Numbered from the stretch's first letter, positions 25,461-36,413 are shown. The stretch: DNA of 64,000 nucleotides from Alentia gelatinosa (GCA_950022655.1 OX465581.1:112141125-112205124), one strand, 5' to 3'. Program-made: numbers and translations. The notes: generated from the letters alone by a model not told the origin.

Positions 25461-25882
25461 GTATTCCTATATACCCATTTCCGAAACCTCTATATTTACA
25501 TACCGCTGCTGGGGGTGCAGTAATTATAAGTTATGTAGCGAGGCTGACGTTTTCGTCCTAGGCTGACGTTTTCGTCCCAGGCTGACGTTTTCGTCCCGGC
25601 CTGACCACGTGACATAAAGAGCAGCGGGACGAAAACTTAGCTATTGCAGTTACTCAATAAGGGTGGCCATTTTTCTGGGGCTATGGCAGAAAAAGAAAAT
25701 TCATTTTTATCGATATTAAAGGTATATAGGAATAGGGAAACCAAGTACCGGTAATCAAAAGTCAAAGGTACTCGGTAAGGCTCGGAAAAATTACTGCCCG
25801 CGGCCAAGGCCTTGGGCAGTAAATTTTCCGAGCCTTACCTCGTAACTTTGAACTTTTGCTCACCGGAACATAGTTTCCCTCT
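25461..25882 (+). mobile_element. Modular foldback element, arm type H, nested in the type G element
   Basis: Head bounded by TATTCCTATATACCCATTT and AAAGGTATATAGGAATA (about 25461 and 25718). The hairpin follows: GGAAACCAAGTACCGGT against ACCGGAACATAGTTTCC, with an inner stem GGTAAGGCTCGG...CCGAGCCTTACC and ACTGCCC...GGGCAGT. The head contains the 19-bp repeat at 25541. It is the clearest case of one such element jumping into another. Confidence 0.75.
25541..25596 (+). repeat. Three 18-19-bp units with an inverted partial copy
   Basis: GGCTGACGTTTTCGTCC is repeated three times in tandem. GGGACGAAAAC, the complement of its core, follows at about 25626. The sequence is internal to the type H head, a possible protein-binding array. 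Confidence 0.85.
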
Positions 25883-26109
25883 ATTCTACAATTCGAGTGC
25901 GGTTCTGGATTTATCTCACCCCTTTCAATGACATTCTCCTCACATTATCAGAATAATCAAGATTACTGAGAAAATCCATATGACGTCATCTCATATTCAC
26001 TCTGCCACGGTGAATTATTGGATAATCACTTTATACGGGGGTGATCATTGAGTATCTTTTTCTGATGTTATTCCTATGGCTAATCTTGTACTAGGGTTGA
26101 GATATAACT

Positions 26110-26277
26110 CAGTAGAATCCCGCTTAAGGGTACACCTTCCATTACAACCGAACCGTCCGCTTACGTGGAGTGTTCCTTTATACGGGGTTAGAATGAACGT
26201 TTAATATAGGGGGAAATTTCCGTTCCGAGCAAATTGTCCGTAAATGCGGTGTGTCCCCTTAAGAAGGATTTTTACTG
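26110..26277. mobile_element. pogo/Tigger-like MITE
   Basis: CAGTAGAATCCCGCTTAAGG at the left and CCTTAAGAAGGATTTTTACTG at the right form imperfect inverted repeats, with GGTACACC and GGTGTGTCC further in. The end sequence resembles pogo/Tigger termini. About 168 bp, no coding capacity. Confidence 0.6.
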
Positions 26278-26279
26278 TA

Positions 26280-27700
26280 GGTGTCGGAAAGTAATTGTAA
26301 GCGAGGGGTTCATAGTCTAACTAAGTGTGTAAATGGTTTAGAACTAAACGTTTTATTCTCGCAAACCAATTGGCTTTTAAAAGAGCATGTAAAAAAGCCA
26401 TCGCTGTAAATACTTCCCTTTAAATGCCAATTAATAAAACTGATCTTACCTTCTCCAAATCAAAACCGTGCTTCTAAATGCGAAATCTCTATATAATCAA
26501 TTCTACTGAAAGAAACCTAATATTTCCAAGCATTCAATGTCGCAATTATCCAAGCGCTGCAACGTTCTCTAAAAACACTGCAAAGAAGTTTCAGAATAAC
26601 GAGCGGAGCCACAAGAAGCAGGATGATTAAATCTCGCATCCCTATTTTAAAAGCATTTTGAGGTAGGACTGAATAACGAAGGAAACCACAAGAGTACCAT
26701 AGAACGCACTAAGGACAGAGAAGCCCGCTCAAACTAGTAGGGGAATTAATGGTTCAATGGCACTCTTAGTATCGATCCTTTGAATGGGAGAGACACATTA
26801 TCAGGCTTTTGTAGCTGTACCAAATTTCAGGTTTTGTTTGAGCAAGCCTCAATGCTCAACTGCAATCATGTTTTTAAAGAAGGATGTGACAAGCTTTTCA
26901 ATCTTGGCGTTTTGCCAGAAGATTGAGTTTTCCTCTATCACAAGCTCTGGAATTCCGGTCCAACGTTGTTAATCAAATACGGGGGTAAAAAACCGGAAAA
27001 TTAATTCATTTAGGCTATTCACCGGAAGTACGGCATTATTATATTATTGTGACTTTTTGATTTGATTACGGCCATCCCCACAAGACTGAATGTGGAAGGC
27101 AAAGTGGAGAGATTTGATGGAGCCATAATCTCGGTTTTAACCAATGAGTTAAGGCGCCTTTCATTCTCCATTATATGTGCCGCACAAAGCCCCGGCAGAG
27201 GGTGAGCAGGCAGGTCTGGTTTCTAAAAGAACCCCCGATGCCTTCAGTTTGGTGAATTCTCATTCCAGGTCGCCTTAGAGGTGGTATTTAGTATAGCGTC
27301 GTCTTCATCATTCTCCAACACTGTCAAACGGGTTGGAAAGAACCAAAGGGAAAGAGGGGAAGGGGGAAGCAGTGGGGGGCTGAAAGAACCAAGGGGATTG
27401 TCTTGTAAGATGCTCGTTATAACGGGTAATTGAAGCGACTCGGAAGTGACGCTGTTTCCGGACCGGGCAAAAGGAGGTAGAAAAAAACCCTCAAGGAAAC
27501 AGGGGGCGGTTTTTGGTTACCAGCCCTGATCGCAACGCTATCTGGTGAGCGCAGAGGTCCAAGACGTTATGAACGGTGGCTATGCTTTTGCTGACATTGT
27601 TCCCGATCGGGTGGAGCAGGTCTGCCCCAGTTGGCATGGTTATTACACACGGTGTGAAACCGATCCGGCTTATCGGCGCCGCTCAGACATGGCGCCCGGC
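26280..27700. other. Unique stretch, no gene recognised
   Basis: Mostly AT-rich, with a GC-richer part at about 27160-27720. Open frames are below 65 codons and without motifs. No transposon ends recognised. Confidence 0.4.
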
Positions 27701-27708
27701 CAGACGCG

Positions 27709-28614
27709 CCTATAGAATATGGATAGAGTTCCCGCCCAAAATGACGGGAGGTTTGAGTTAAATGTCGTCTGCCATGTCCCGGGCACCACTGACAGGGCGA
27801 CGCGCATGTGCACTGTGAATATTACTGTCGAAACTGAAGCCGGGGGAATATACCGCTAAACTATATCTCTCATAATTTCACATACCATCACACTGTCTGC
27901 TTATCATATTCAAATATATAATCGCAAAGAAATAACGCTTTTTGTGACAGGAACCATTCCTGGCATAGCGGCCGCTCACAATTCATTGCGGCATATACAC
28001 ATTAGGGTCAGTGCTTGTATGCCATCGAGTTTGATTTTCATAGTAATTCACAAGGCGAAGCCACATGAATTTCATAGCGATTCAAATGAGATGGAATCAA
28101 GCTATGATTGTAAACTTGTTGTGTATGATGCAGTAATGTGATCTATATGCACCTATAGAATATGGATAGAGTTCCCGCCCAAAATGACGGGAAGCTTGAG
28201 TTAAATGTCGTCTGCCATGTCCCGGGCACCACTGACAGGGCGACGCGCATGTGCACTGGGAATATTACTGTCGAAACTGAAGCCGGGGGAATATACCGTT
28301 ATACTATATCTCTCATAATTTCACACATCATCATTCTGTCTGCTTATCATATTCGAATATGTAATCTAAAAAAAATAACGCTTTTTGAAACAGGAACCAT
28401 TCCTGGCATAGGGCATGTGCACTGTGAATATTACTGTCGAAACTGAAGCCAGTGAGAATATACTGCTATACTATATCTCATCATTTTTAAATGCCACACC
28501 ATCACTCTTTCTGCTTATCGTATTCCAATATGTAGTCAAAAACAATAAAGCTTGTGACATGAGCCATTCCTGGCATAGCGGCCGCTCACAATTCATTGCG
28601 GTATATACTATAGA
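27709..28614 (+). repeat. Tandem repeat, period about 443 bp, with a foldback hairpin in the unit
   Basis: CCTATAGAATATGGATAGAG restarts at 27709 and 28152. GTGCACTGTGAATATTACTG recurs a third time at about 28415 after an internal deletion. Units 1 and 3 end GCGGCCGCTCACAATTCATT and run straight into the type C hairpin (AGGGTCAGTGCTTGTATGCC), so the hairpin element was present before the duplication. Confidence 0.85.
27994..28130 (-). mobile_element. Partial modular foldback element, arm type C
   Basis: It contains GGGTCAGTGCTTGTATGCCA, the loop AATTCACAAGGCGAAGCCAC and the return arm GATTCAAATGAGATGGAATC, but lacks the head. Left remnant of the unit described at 27709. Confidence 0.6.
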
Positions 28615-28870
28615 AGAAACCTATGAAAGTTTAGGGTCAGTGCTTGTATGCCATCAAGTTTGATTCGCATAGTATTTCACAAGGCAAAGCCGCGTGAATT
28701 ACGTGTGAAGTACGTAACGATTCAAATGGGAACTTGCACAGGTTTCTGAATTTATCTCACCCCTCACATTGACTAATGGGCTAACCTTTGTGACATAATC
28801 CCCCATTGCGTATTTTTTTCGAAATACTCCAATGTTAAGTCTATGGGGAAAAAATACCAGGGGTGAAGTA
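28615..28870 (-). mobile_element. Modular foldback element, arm type C
   Basis: GAAACCTATGAAAGTTTAGG starts the hairpin; the return arm is partly lost (CACAGGTTTCTGAATTTATC). The head follows: TTTATCTCACCCCTCACATT, CCAATGTTAAGTCTATGGGG, ACCAGGGGTGAAGTAAAA. The loop is TTTCACAAGGCAAAGCCGCG. Closest relatives are at 36773 and 60601. Confidence 0.75.
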
Positions 28871-29790
28871 AAATAAACGCTCTCATTTCCTTCCACAGAA
28901 ACGAGGACATGCGATTGCAGTCACTAAGAAGTGATAACTAATCGAGGTGCTCTTCATTCTGATTTCCATTAGCTAATGGATGATGATCTAAAAGATAGGT
29001 ATAGCATTCCGCATCCTATATATGTGATATACTTCAGAATACCTTGACTTAGGTACTGTTTTCATATAAGAGCTCGATCTACTCTCCGAACCCTACCACT
29101 CTACATACGCTGTAGGCATACAATGTAAAATACTGGTAGATATTAAGTTTTGATTCCAGACAGGCTCATGGATTGCATTTAACTATGATAACATAGTCTA
29201 GCCTCCCATAGAGTAGGAAAGACGATACAATTCTCTAATCTAGGAGTAGTTACGGTTACTCGTTGGCTAGACATATAATATGATGAAATACGATGCGGCT
29301 GGCTACACTGCAAAATCACAAATTAATTTACAGATGTACGGAAGCCACCCGAAACGTCAACAACTGCAAGACCCAATTTAATGCAAACAGCATATGGCCC
29401 CGTAATAGAGAGAACAGAAATACTACTCCGTATGTTGTGCTACACAAAGGCGCTATAGGCTCTTCATGCAACCTAAGCTCAGATGAAAAAGGAATTCTAT
29501 TATTTCTCTCCCCAAGCATCAGACAATGTGGTTCACACTAAACAGAACACGACAGACACAGCCCCGACACAGCCCCGACGCACGCGTGTCTGTAAACAAA
29601 GCCATTCCGCAGGCAGCCCGCTTGGAGCGCCACCGTCCTGCCATTCCCCCACATACATCCCCCAAGGATGGACTGATGACATTTTTGCCATCGTCTCTTG
29701 ATCCGGTACCGTGAAAATCTATAATAGAAGAAGCAGTGGTGATAATGATTTCCACCACAGACAAGAGGCACAAGGGCGCCTACTGCAATT
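28871..29790. other. Unique stretch, no gene recognised
   Basis: Overlapping open frames of up to 105 codons on both strands at 29290-29855 show no recognised family. A small GC-richer segment lies at about 29560-29670. Confidence 0.4.
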
Positions 29791-30053
29791 CTCCTTAAGT
29801 GGGATTCAGACGGTGAGATACATGTACCTCTTTTTTTGTCATTCAATAGATGCATCTCTCACCAAGGTGAGTTTTCAGACACACCTCAGAGGGTGACTGT
29901 TTGAGAAAAAATCCTGCAGAGATTCTGGGCTGGAACACAATATTCTCGTCTGAATTCTACGGTTCCATTTCCCTGAGACAAGTATTTTGCCCTGTAATTG
30001 TCAGCGACAATTACCCCTAACGAGGTACTGAATCGCTTGAGATTTTGATTTTA

Positions 30054-30285
30054 AGTGGGATTCACACGATGCGATTCATGTACCTCACAGGGTGCAAAAT
30101 CTCATGAGATTTTGTTCCTTTTAGGAGTTAAATGTCTTAAACAAGTACAGGGAGGAAACATGTCTCAGGAAAATGTAACCCTACAATTGTGACGTTGGGA
30201 TTGTGTTCCAGTACCGAATCTCAGCAGGATTTGTCTCAGAAAAACACCATGCGAGGTACATGAGTCCCATCGTGTGAGTCCCACT
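30054..30285. mobile_element. Harbinger-like MITE 'N', copy 1 (nested)
   Basis: AGTGGGATTCACACGATG... pairs with ...CATCGTGTGAGTCCCACT. Flanked by TTA on both sides (30051-30053 and 30286-30288). The matching empty site is GGTTTTAAACAC at about 34929-34940 in the second L copy. 232 bp. Confidence 0.85.
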
Positions 30286-30568
30286 TTAAACACGTTTAAA
30301 ATCTATAGGGTCACTTTGTTGAGACAAATGAACCTGCTGCGGAGTCACCGAATAGATACCTGCCTTAGCCAATAGGAGGCCAGCAACCATGATTACATGT
30401 TTGTCACACCCCTCACCTCAAGATTACTTGAGCCCCAGAGTGGGAGTTCACTGAGACAGTGTCTATGTACCAGGTATGTCCTTCCATGTGAATCAGATTC
30501 ACCATTTTTGGTGAGACTGGTGATACACTTTGCCATGAGAATTTCTTTACCAATGGAGGATTGTCTAA

Positions 30569-30801
30569 AGTGGGATTCACACGGTGGGATTCATGTACCA
30601 CAAAGGGTCCAAAATCTCATCAGATTCTGTTCCCTTTTAGGAGAACTGGTCTACTAACATTTCCGCGGAATAAACTTGTTCCAGGGAAATGAAACCCAAC
30701 AATTTAGACGAAGAAATTGTATTCAAGCACAGAATCTCAGCAGGATTTGTGTCGGACAGACACCTTGAGAGGTACATGAATCCCATCGTGTGAATCCCAC
30801 T
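30569..30801. mobile_element. Harbinger-like MITE 'N', copy 2 (nested)
   Basis: AGTGGGATTCACACGGTGGG pairs with CATCGTGTGAATCCCACT. Flanked by TAA at 30566-30568 and 30802-30804. The corresponding place in the second L copy is uninterrupted (ATTGCCTGAGACTAGG, about 35185-35200). 233 bp. Confidence 0.85.
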
Positions 30802-30879
30802 TAAGCTAGGGGAGAGGCTTGAAGTACACAAGTCTCAGGTACATTATTCTCTACGTGTGAATCCCGCTTTAAATCTTTC

Positions 30880-31260
30880 TCCTGTTAAGTACATGAGGAC
30901 TCCTCCTCGATGCTTCTCCTCCTTTCTCTCTTTCTCTTGTGTCATGTCCTATTTTCCCCCTGTCAGTCCGTCACTTCTCTTGACTTTCTTAATGGTATAA
31001 TGTAGTTTCTAGCGCCTCTCTAATTTACAATAAATGTCAGGCTCAATCAGGGTGCTAGCCTTCCCGTGCCGGGGACCCGAGTGCTTAATGTGACTGGCGC
31101 CGGGCCTGTCCAACGGACTGTCTGTCCTGATGCTGATTCTTCACGGAATGGATCTCGATCTTGTGATCAGACATTTTAGAGAGTAGAAAGATCTTAAGAA
31201 GGAGCTGTACTGCGCTACAGATATTGACAAAACATCCCCTGCACGTCACTCTGAATGTTT
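30880..31260. other. Unique stretch, no gene recognised
   Basis: Pyrimidine-rich sequence near 30900-30990, then a short GC-rich part (CGTGCCGGGGACCCGAG). Nothing codable recognised. Confidence 0.35.
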
Positions 31261-31265
31261 ATATA

Positions 31266-31688
31266 CACTGCATGAAAACCACCGTTTTATTTATATATAC
31301 GCCATCACGGAAGTGCATGTATTGGCTGAATATTGACTTGTTTTCATATATATACGCCCATGCCTTATATACGACAGACGCGTCTTGGCTGTATTTCACA
31401 CCCGGCGTATATGAGAGGAAATATCCTCTGCCCCCGCCACCTCCCGCCCTTTGTGTTGGTAGAAGTACAGGTGTCCTCAGTAGGAAGCCCTCCCCTCGAC
31501 CCCCCACCCCCCACGCCCCGCCACCTCCCCCAGCCCGCTCCCAGTGAAGCCCTCTTCACTGGATGCTTATATATACGCCGACAGATGAGGTGTATATACA
31601 CGGGGACTAGGACGACCTTGTATACGCAAAATACCTACTTATATACGCCGGGCGCATTCATATGTAAAAGGATGGTTTTCGTGCAGTG
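31266..31688. mobile_element. MITE with dispersed TATATACGCC motifs, copy 1
   Basis: Inverted ends CACTGCATGAAAACCAC and GGTTTTCGTGCAGTG. Inside, TATATACGCC or close variants occur about eight times in both orientations, around a C-rich centre (31425-31545). The ATA flank on both sides may be a target duplication. Inverted copy at 57088-57474. Confidence 0.85.
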
Positions 31689-31699
31689 ATACATGTATA

Positions 31700-32570
31700 A
31701 GAATTCTCCAAACTGTCACACTACCCATACTGACTATCTTTAATTCATTACTGATTATAGTGTCTTATCACTAAGTAACCTCATCCAATGAAATAGCACG
31801 TCATATGACAGTACATATCAACTGACTATGTTCGTTGTTCTCTGTAAATATAGTCGTGCGACTATAACCTTTTAAAACATAATTTTGTGGGTGAAAGATA
31901 TTGTCTTAAATAAAATTATTGAAAAATAAACAACTTCAGTTACGTCTATGATGTACAGCTACATGGATCCATTAATGGGTAGATTCAGTATGACATATGT
32001 AAATGACACATAGGCGCTTCCTGATTTTTTCAAAATGATGTACGTTGTAGTGTATTTCTACTGCATGACACTCTGTGTTGCATTCACAGAATGGATGACA
32101 TTACCAGTGACCTTTAAATGCATCCTTCCTCTATATGGCAACTAAATATGTACCTTTCATGTGTTCCACATAATTATCAGCATTATGTTTCTCTGATCGA
32201 AGATGTACTCCCAGAATGTTGTATGGCATTAGGTTATGCACAGAAAGATTTGATTATTTCCCATTCATTCTTGATTTTCATGTTGCTGACTTGGTATCTA
32301 AAAGGAAATATTTAGATCACAGGAAAATGTATGTTGATACGAGCGGACTTGGGTTTTATAGGTGTTTAATGTGTGTTTCCTATGAATGTGTAGCGTCAAT
32401 CACCGCTCAACACAGAAGTGTATGTCCTACGAGTTGAAAGTGGGATGAACCAGCTTCAGCCTCAACTGTGGTCCAAGGATGTATTATATTGAAGTACTGG
32501 ATAGAAAGCAGTCACTGGAATTCTGGATTATGTGGTCACTGGGCCACTGTTGCCAAGGCTAAATAGAATG
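31700..32570. other. AT-rich unique stretch, no gene recognised
   Basis: Open frames of 65-73 codons (32118-32437) overlap each other in two frames and show no motif. No transposon ends seen. Confidence 0.4.
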
Positions 32571-32587
32571 TCGAGGTCGAGTACAAT

Positions 32588-32915
32588 GTCAATGTACAAG
32601 GTCATTGTCCCCCAGGCCATGTCCATATCTATGACTCACTGTCCTTGGCTCCTGCCAAGGTCAAGGATTCTCACTGCTCATGCATTTTGTGGGTGTTGAG
32701 AGAGTGTGACACACTGCTGGGTGAAGGACATTCATTGCTCATGCCTCTATTGGAGTGCTGGGTGCAGATGCAGGTCAGGGACTCCAAGTACCAATGAAAC
32801 TAGTGGAGTGCTGAGTACTCATGCACTGTCACTGAGGTCAAAGGTACCCAGTATCCCCATACTGAATTTGGTGTTAAGTGTACATGCACTGTACCACCAC
32901 AAGGTCAAGGCTCAG
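32588..32915 (+). promoter_or_regulatory. Cluster of nuclear-receptor-like half sites
   Basis: CAAGGTCA occurs at about 32591, 32661 and 32898, and AGGTCAAAGGTAC (a near DR1) at about 32836. AAGGTCA is the monomer site of SF-1/ERR-type receptors. The local sequence is a weak internal repeat (CTGCTCATGC, TGGGTG), which could explain the recurrence without function. Confidence 0.25.
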
Positions 32916-33514
32916 GACACTTGTACCTTTCCTTCTGCATTTCCTTAGTTTTGCCTGAGTCTTGTAATCTATGCATGGATGAGGCCCAGTGCAATACAAC
33001 CTCTGGACTGTCACATCTACTTGAAATGATAAGACCAGCCACTCCTGGTAACAATTAATACATGTGATAATGGAATATAAATAGGAAATACACACTTAGC
33101 ACATCTTCAGAAGGAGTAGTCAACTCCAATTAGTAATACATAAAGTAGTTTCCTCTAAAGGTTACGATAACATGGGGTAGCTGTGGCAATGCAAAAGGGC
33201 ATGTGGTGAACCTTCTATTAGAGGTACAGCTAGATTTTGTGCTGGAGATTAAAGTTAATAAAATCGCTTAGTAATATTCTCTGCTTCGAAACAAAAGATA
33301 TTCAAGATGAACAACAAAAGAGAGATAACATTGTAGGCTACCACAGGTAGGGTCACTGGCACATTCAGTAGAGCATAATGATCAATAGTTAAGCATCAAA
33401 TGAGTCCGGTTACACAACTTGATCGGTGACAATAGGGGAGGGGAGGCAGTGGGGGGGGGGGGGGGCAATGGGAGTGGCGCATAATTTACCCTATGGCGCA
33501 TGCATGTTTCGTCA

Positions 33515-33690
33515 TTCTGCTGAGATTCTGTACTAGGACACAATATCTTCATCTAAATTGTAGTGTTCCAGTTCCCTGAGATATGTTTTTCCCTTGCAAT
33601 TGTTGGCGATATATACCCTCTAAAAAGGAACATAATCTCATGAGATTTTGAACCCTTGGAAGTACATGAATCCCATCGAGTGAAAGCCAT
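33515..33690. mobile_element. Truncated Harbinger-like relative of N/L
   Basis: Shares ATTCTGCTGAGATTCTGTAC, TCCCTGAGA, CAATTGTTGGCGA and the end GTACATGAATCCCATCGAGT with N and L copies. The left terminus is missing. Confidence 0.65.
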
Positions 33691-33746
33691 TGAGTGTTTG
33701 GGAGTGGTTGTGCATTGCGTACAAATGTATCCTCGGGAAATCTTGG

Positions 33747-33925
33747 GGCCCATTGAATCTAGGATCGTACAAGTAGACCAGGGGATGATGTGGGTCAACT
33801 TTATTCAACACTTATGGACGAGCTTATGGACAGCTAAGACAGTCTTAGCGAACGAACTTAAATATCATTAAACATAAATCTTGTACGTGGTACAGATAGG
33901 GGTCTTCCTTTACGATCTTAGAGAT
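33747..33925. mobile_element. MITE 'P', copy 1
   Basis: GGGGCCCATTGAATCTAGGA at the left, then GATGTGGGTCAACTTTATTC, and TTTACGATCTTAG at the right. Related to 36690-37454 and 43503-43794. This copy is uninterrupted and serves as the empty-site reference for the insertion in copy 2. Confidence 0.7.
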
Positions 33926-33929
33926 AGTA

Positions 33930-34530
33930 AATAAAACTTAAAATAATACAGCACCTTTAGAAACGTTTTTAAAATGTAAGTTGGAATCACAGGTGCTATT
34001 TACTCTCCATCGGAATCATGCATGTTAGTCCATATTTTTCCCAAAACTCTATCGATTTAAAAATTTTGGCTTTAATCTCATGTATAATAACTCTATAGTC
34101 AGGCCAGGATATTATCGATATCTCTATAACCAATATAAAAAGAGAGTGTCGACTCAAGGGGTTATAGATGTTTCCACTGTATTGTCCTGTCAACAGTTCT
34201 ATATGTGACCTCATTATGGAAGATAACCACCTGATTACAGTGAATAATGTCATCGTTAATTATGTTACTGAATGATAATAATTTTTAAAAGAACTTAGTG
34301 AGTTTTTACATGGTAACTACCATAATAGTGACTCCCTGTAGATGTGTGGGCCTGGGGCCTTACATTCTTGCAGAAGGCAGAATTACATAGTCGGCCATCT
34401 ACGCTCTAGATGACAAGTGCATCAACACGGCTTTTAGCAAGTGTTCAATTTGCTAATGGGCTGCATAATGGCATGTGTTTATGAATGCCACGAGCATATC
34501 TGCCAAGTCTGTGCTGCCTTCCCAATTCGC
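33930..34530. other. AT-rich unique stretch, no gene recognised
   Basis: No hairpin, SINE or inverted-repeat ends recognised; the reverse open frame of 85 codons at 33996-34253 has no known motif. Confidence 0.35.
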
Positions 34531-34535
34531 GTTGA

Positions 34536-34741
34536 AGTGTGATTCACACGATGGGATTCATGTACCTTACAGAGACAAATCCTGCTGAAATTCTGTATTC
34601 GAACACAATTTCTCGTCTAAATTCTATGGTTCCATTCCCCTGAGACATGCCCCCCCCCCCGTAATTGTTAAAGACATTTCCCCCCTAAAAAGAACAGAAT
34701 CGCATGAGATTTTGAACCGTCTGAGGTACAAGAATCCCAAG
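34536..34741. mobile_element. Harbinger-like MITE 'N', copy 3 (right end decayed)
   Basis: Starts AGTGTGATTCACACGATGGG, includes a C-run at 34650-34661, and ends GAGGTACAAGAATCCCAA without the full terminal repeat. Abuts the L element that starts at 34743. Confidence 0.7.
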
Positions 34742-34742
34742 A

Positions 34743-35262
34743 AGTGGAATTTACACGGTGGGATTCATGTGCCTCCCAGGGTGTTGCTCTGAGACAATTC
34801 TGCTGAGATTCTGTATTGGAATATAATCTCTTCGTCTGAGTTATAGGATTCCGTTTCCCTGAGACAAGTCTTTCCCCTGCAATTGTCGGCAATTCTCCCC
34901 TGACGAGGTACAGAATCCCTTGAGATATGGTTTTAAACACATCTAGGATTTATTGGACCACTGCTGAGCTTAGTATCTAACCTAACCAATAGGAGGCCAG
35001 CAAGTATGGTCACATGTTTTTCACACCAATCACCTCAAGGGTACTTGAGTCCCAGGGTGAGTGTTCACTCTGATTATGTCTAAGACTATATGTACCAGGT
35101 GTGTCCTTCCATGTGAATCCAATTCGCCATTTTTTCCTTGAAACTGGTAAAAGCACATTGCCATGGGAATTTTAAGCAATGGAGCATTGCCTGAGACTAG
35201 GGGAAAGCTGTGAAGTACACCCGCTTCAGATACATTAGTCTCTATGTGTGAATCCCGCTTTA
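34743..35262. mobile_element. Harbinger-like element 'L', copy 2 (no nested insert)
   Basis: Starts AGTGGAATTTACACGGTGGG and ends ATGTGTGAATCCCGCTTTA. It runs collinear with 29798-30872 minus its two inserts, giving the pre-insertion state at about 34930 and 35190. About 520 bp, no coding frame of note. Confidence 0.75.
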
Positions 35263-35536
35263 GTTTCAAGAATGATAGTTGCCCAGGTAAACATCCTGGA
35301 AGGAGCGACTGTACAGCAAACAGTATTGACATATTAAAATGTATATACTCTGTCGGGGAGGTAGTATTTGTAGGGTCAATAATTCTTCAATTAGAACCAC
35401 AGTTGTAGGTGCAAATGGAAAACTGCACTATGCAGCGCTATTATCACATTTACCTAAACAAATAGAGCAAAGGAGGAAACCATTCACGGGTTCCCTAGGA
35501 AATCCAAACAACAAATAGCACCCTAATTTGGTTCTT

Positions 35537-35756
35537 GTTGGTTGTTTGGGTAGTTTAACGTCCAATATTCTCTGTTAGAATTACTTTGGGTGTGATAGTG
35601 GTCGAATCTATGAGATGAAGTTGGAGACAAATCTCAACCCTACACATGAGAGTGAGAGGTGAGAGTTCTTTTACTTCCAAAACTACATAGACAGAGTATA
35701 AGAAGGACTGGCCTTTGATATAGCAGTAAATCTACCACTGCTGGGGATGAAGGAAA
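35537..35756 (-). mobile_element. SINE, tail type 2, missing tRNA head
   Basis: Reverse orientation: tail TGTTTGGGTAGTTTAACGTC, body GGTGAGAGTTCTTTTACTTC, then CTACCACTGCTGGGGATGAA. The tRNA-like head is replaced by unrelated sequence that includes a small palindrome (AGTATAGATACTATACT). Confidence 0.7.
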
Positions 35757-35851
35757 AGATAACACCAACGAGTATAGATACTATACTCGTTGATAACACC
35801 CAAACTGTTGCAAAATAAAACCATTTATAATAACTCATCCAGGGCCAGACC

Positions 35852-35990
35852 TAGACTGGCCTCAGTCCCTGTGTCTTACCCCTCCCCCCCCCCTTCTGGG
35901 TCAGTGAAGGACACATGCTATAATGAATTGTATTCCGATTTTCTTAAATCATTTAATGAATGTTCATAATCAAAGACTTGAGCAAGTCTA
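35852..35990 (-). mobile_element. Mutator-like MITE, copy 2
   Basis: Begins TAGACTGGCCTCAG and ends AAGACTTGAGCAAGTCTA. Perfect 9-bp target duplication GGCCAGACC at 35843-35851 and 35991-35999. 139 bp, so internally shorter than the 191-197 bp copies. Confidence 0.9.
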
Positions 35991-36028
35991 GGCCAGACCG
36001 TCCAATTATCACATTCTGATAGCATAGG

Positions 36029-36122
36029 CGATCACACTCTCCCCCCAGGCAGGTTGGGGCAGAGATACAAAGCGACCACAGGAAGTAGAGCGCGGGATAT
36101 CTGCTGGGAGAGTGAGGCGATC
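36029..36122 (-). repeat. Inverted relative of the 13.3-13.9 kb repeat
   Basis: GAAGTAGAGCGCGGGATAT and GGGAGAGTG are the complement of the CACTCTCCTA...CTACTTCCTG block in the duplicated region. Short and diverged. Confidence 0.45.
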
Positions 36123-36275
36123 CCTCTAAGGTGGTTCTCAGGATTCTTCACAAAGCTGCTGGTGGTTGTTTTCACGGAAGGAAGTAACACCAGACGTTAT
36201 CGCCATACCACACATTGGTGGGGCAAGTGCTTCGTCTAAGAGGTGTCCACTTTTTTCAAGGAGTTACTCATCATG

Positions 36276-36413
36276 TAGACTTGCTCAAGTCTTTGATTAT
36301 GAACATAAATTCCTGTGTCAGCCAGGCTAAGTGGAGTAGGTGGAGGGGTAAGGAGGGCGTGCGGTGGCGGTAGGCAGCAGTAGGAGTAGGACACAGGGAC
36401 GGAGGGTAGTCTA
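36276..36413 (+). mobile_element. Mutator-like MITE, copy 3
   Basis: TAGACTTGCTCAAGTCTTTG at the left and GGGTAGTCTA at the right. Perfect 9-bp target duplication CTCATCATG at 36267-36275 and 36414-36422. Internal GGCGTGCGGTGGCGGTAGG is shared with the copy at 63256. Confidence 0.92.

Larger units (their letters stand above)
25353..26108 (-). mobile_element. Modular foldback element, arm type G, split by a nested type H element
   Basis: Arms GCATGAGTTTGGATGTGCTG and GGTGCATCCAAACGAGTGGA (25384 and 25433). After the insert the element resumes at ACAATTCGAGTGCGGTTCTG and the head TTTATCTCACCCCTTTC, ending ACTAGGGTTGAGATATA. Comparison with the uninterrupted copy at 51470 shows the break between the arm end and the head. 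Confidence 0.75.
29798..30872. mobile_element. Harbinger-like element 'L', copy 1, with two nested short relatives
   Basis: Starts AGTGGGATTCAGACGGTGAG and ends ACGTGTGAATCCCGCTTTAA. Removing the nested elements at 30054-30285 and 30569-30801 leaves sequence collinear with 34743-35262 (for example CCAATAGGAGGCCAGCAA and CATGTGAATC). Ends and TWA duplications point to PIF/Harbinger. No transposase reading frame remains. Confidence 0.7.

Noticed and set aside
31224..31689. Proline-rich 107-118 codon open frames
   Set aside because: They lie wholly in the TATATACGCC MITE and recur, in degenerate form, in its inverted copy at 57088.
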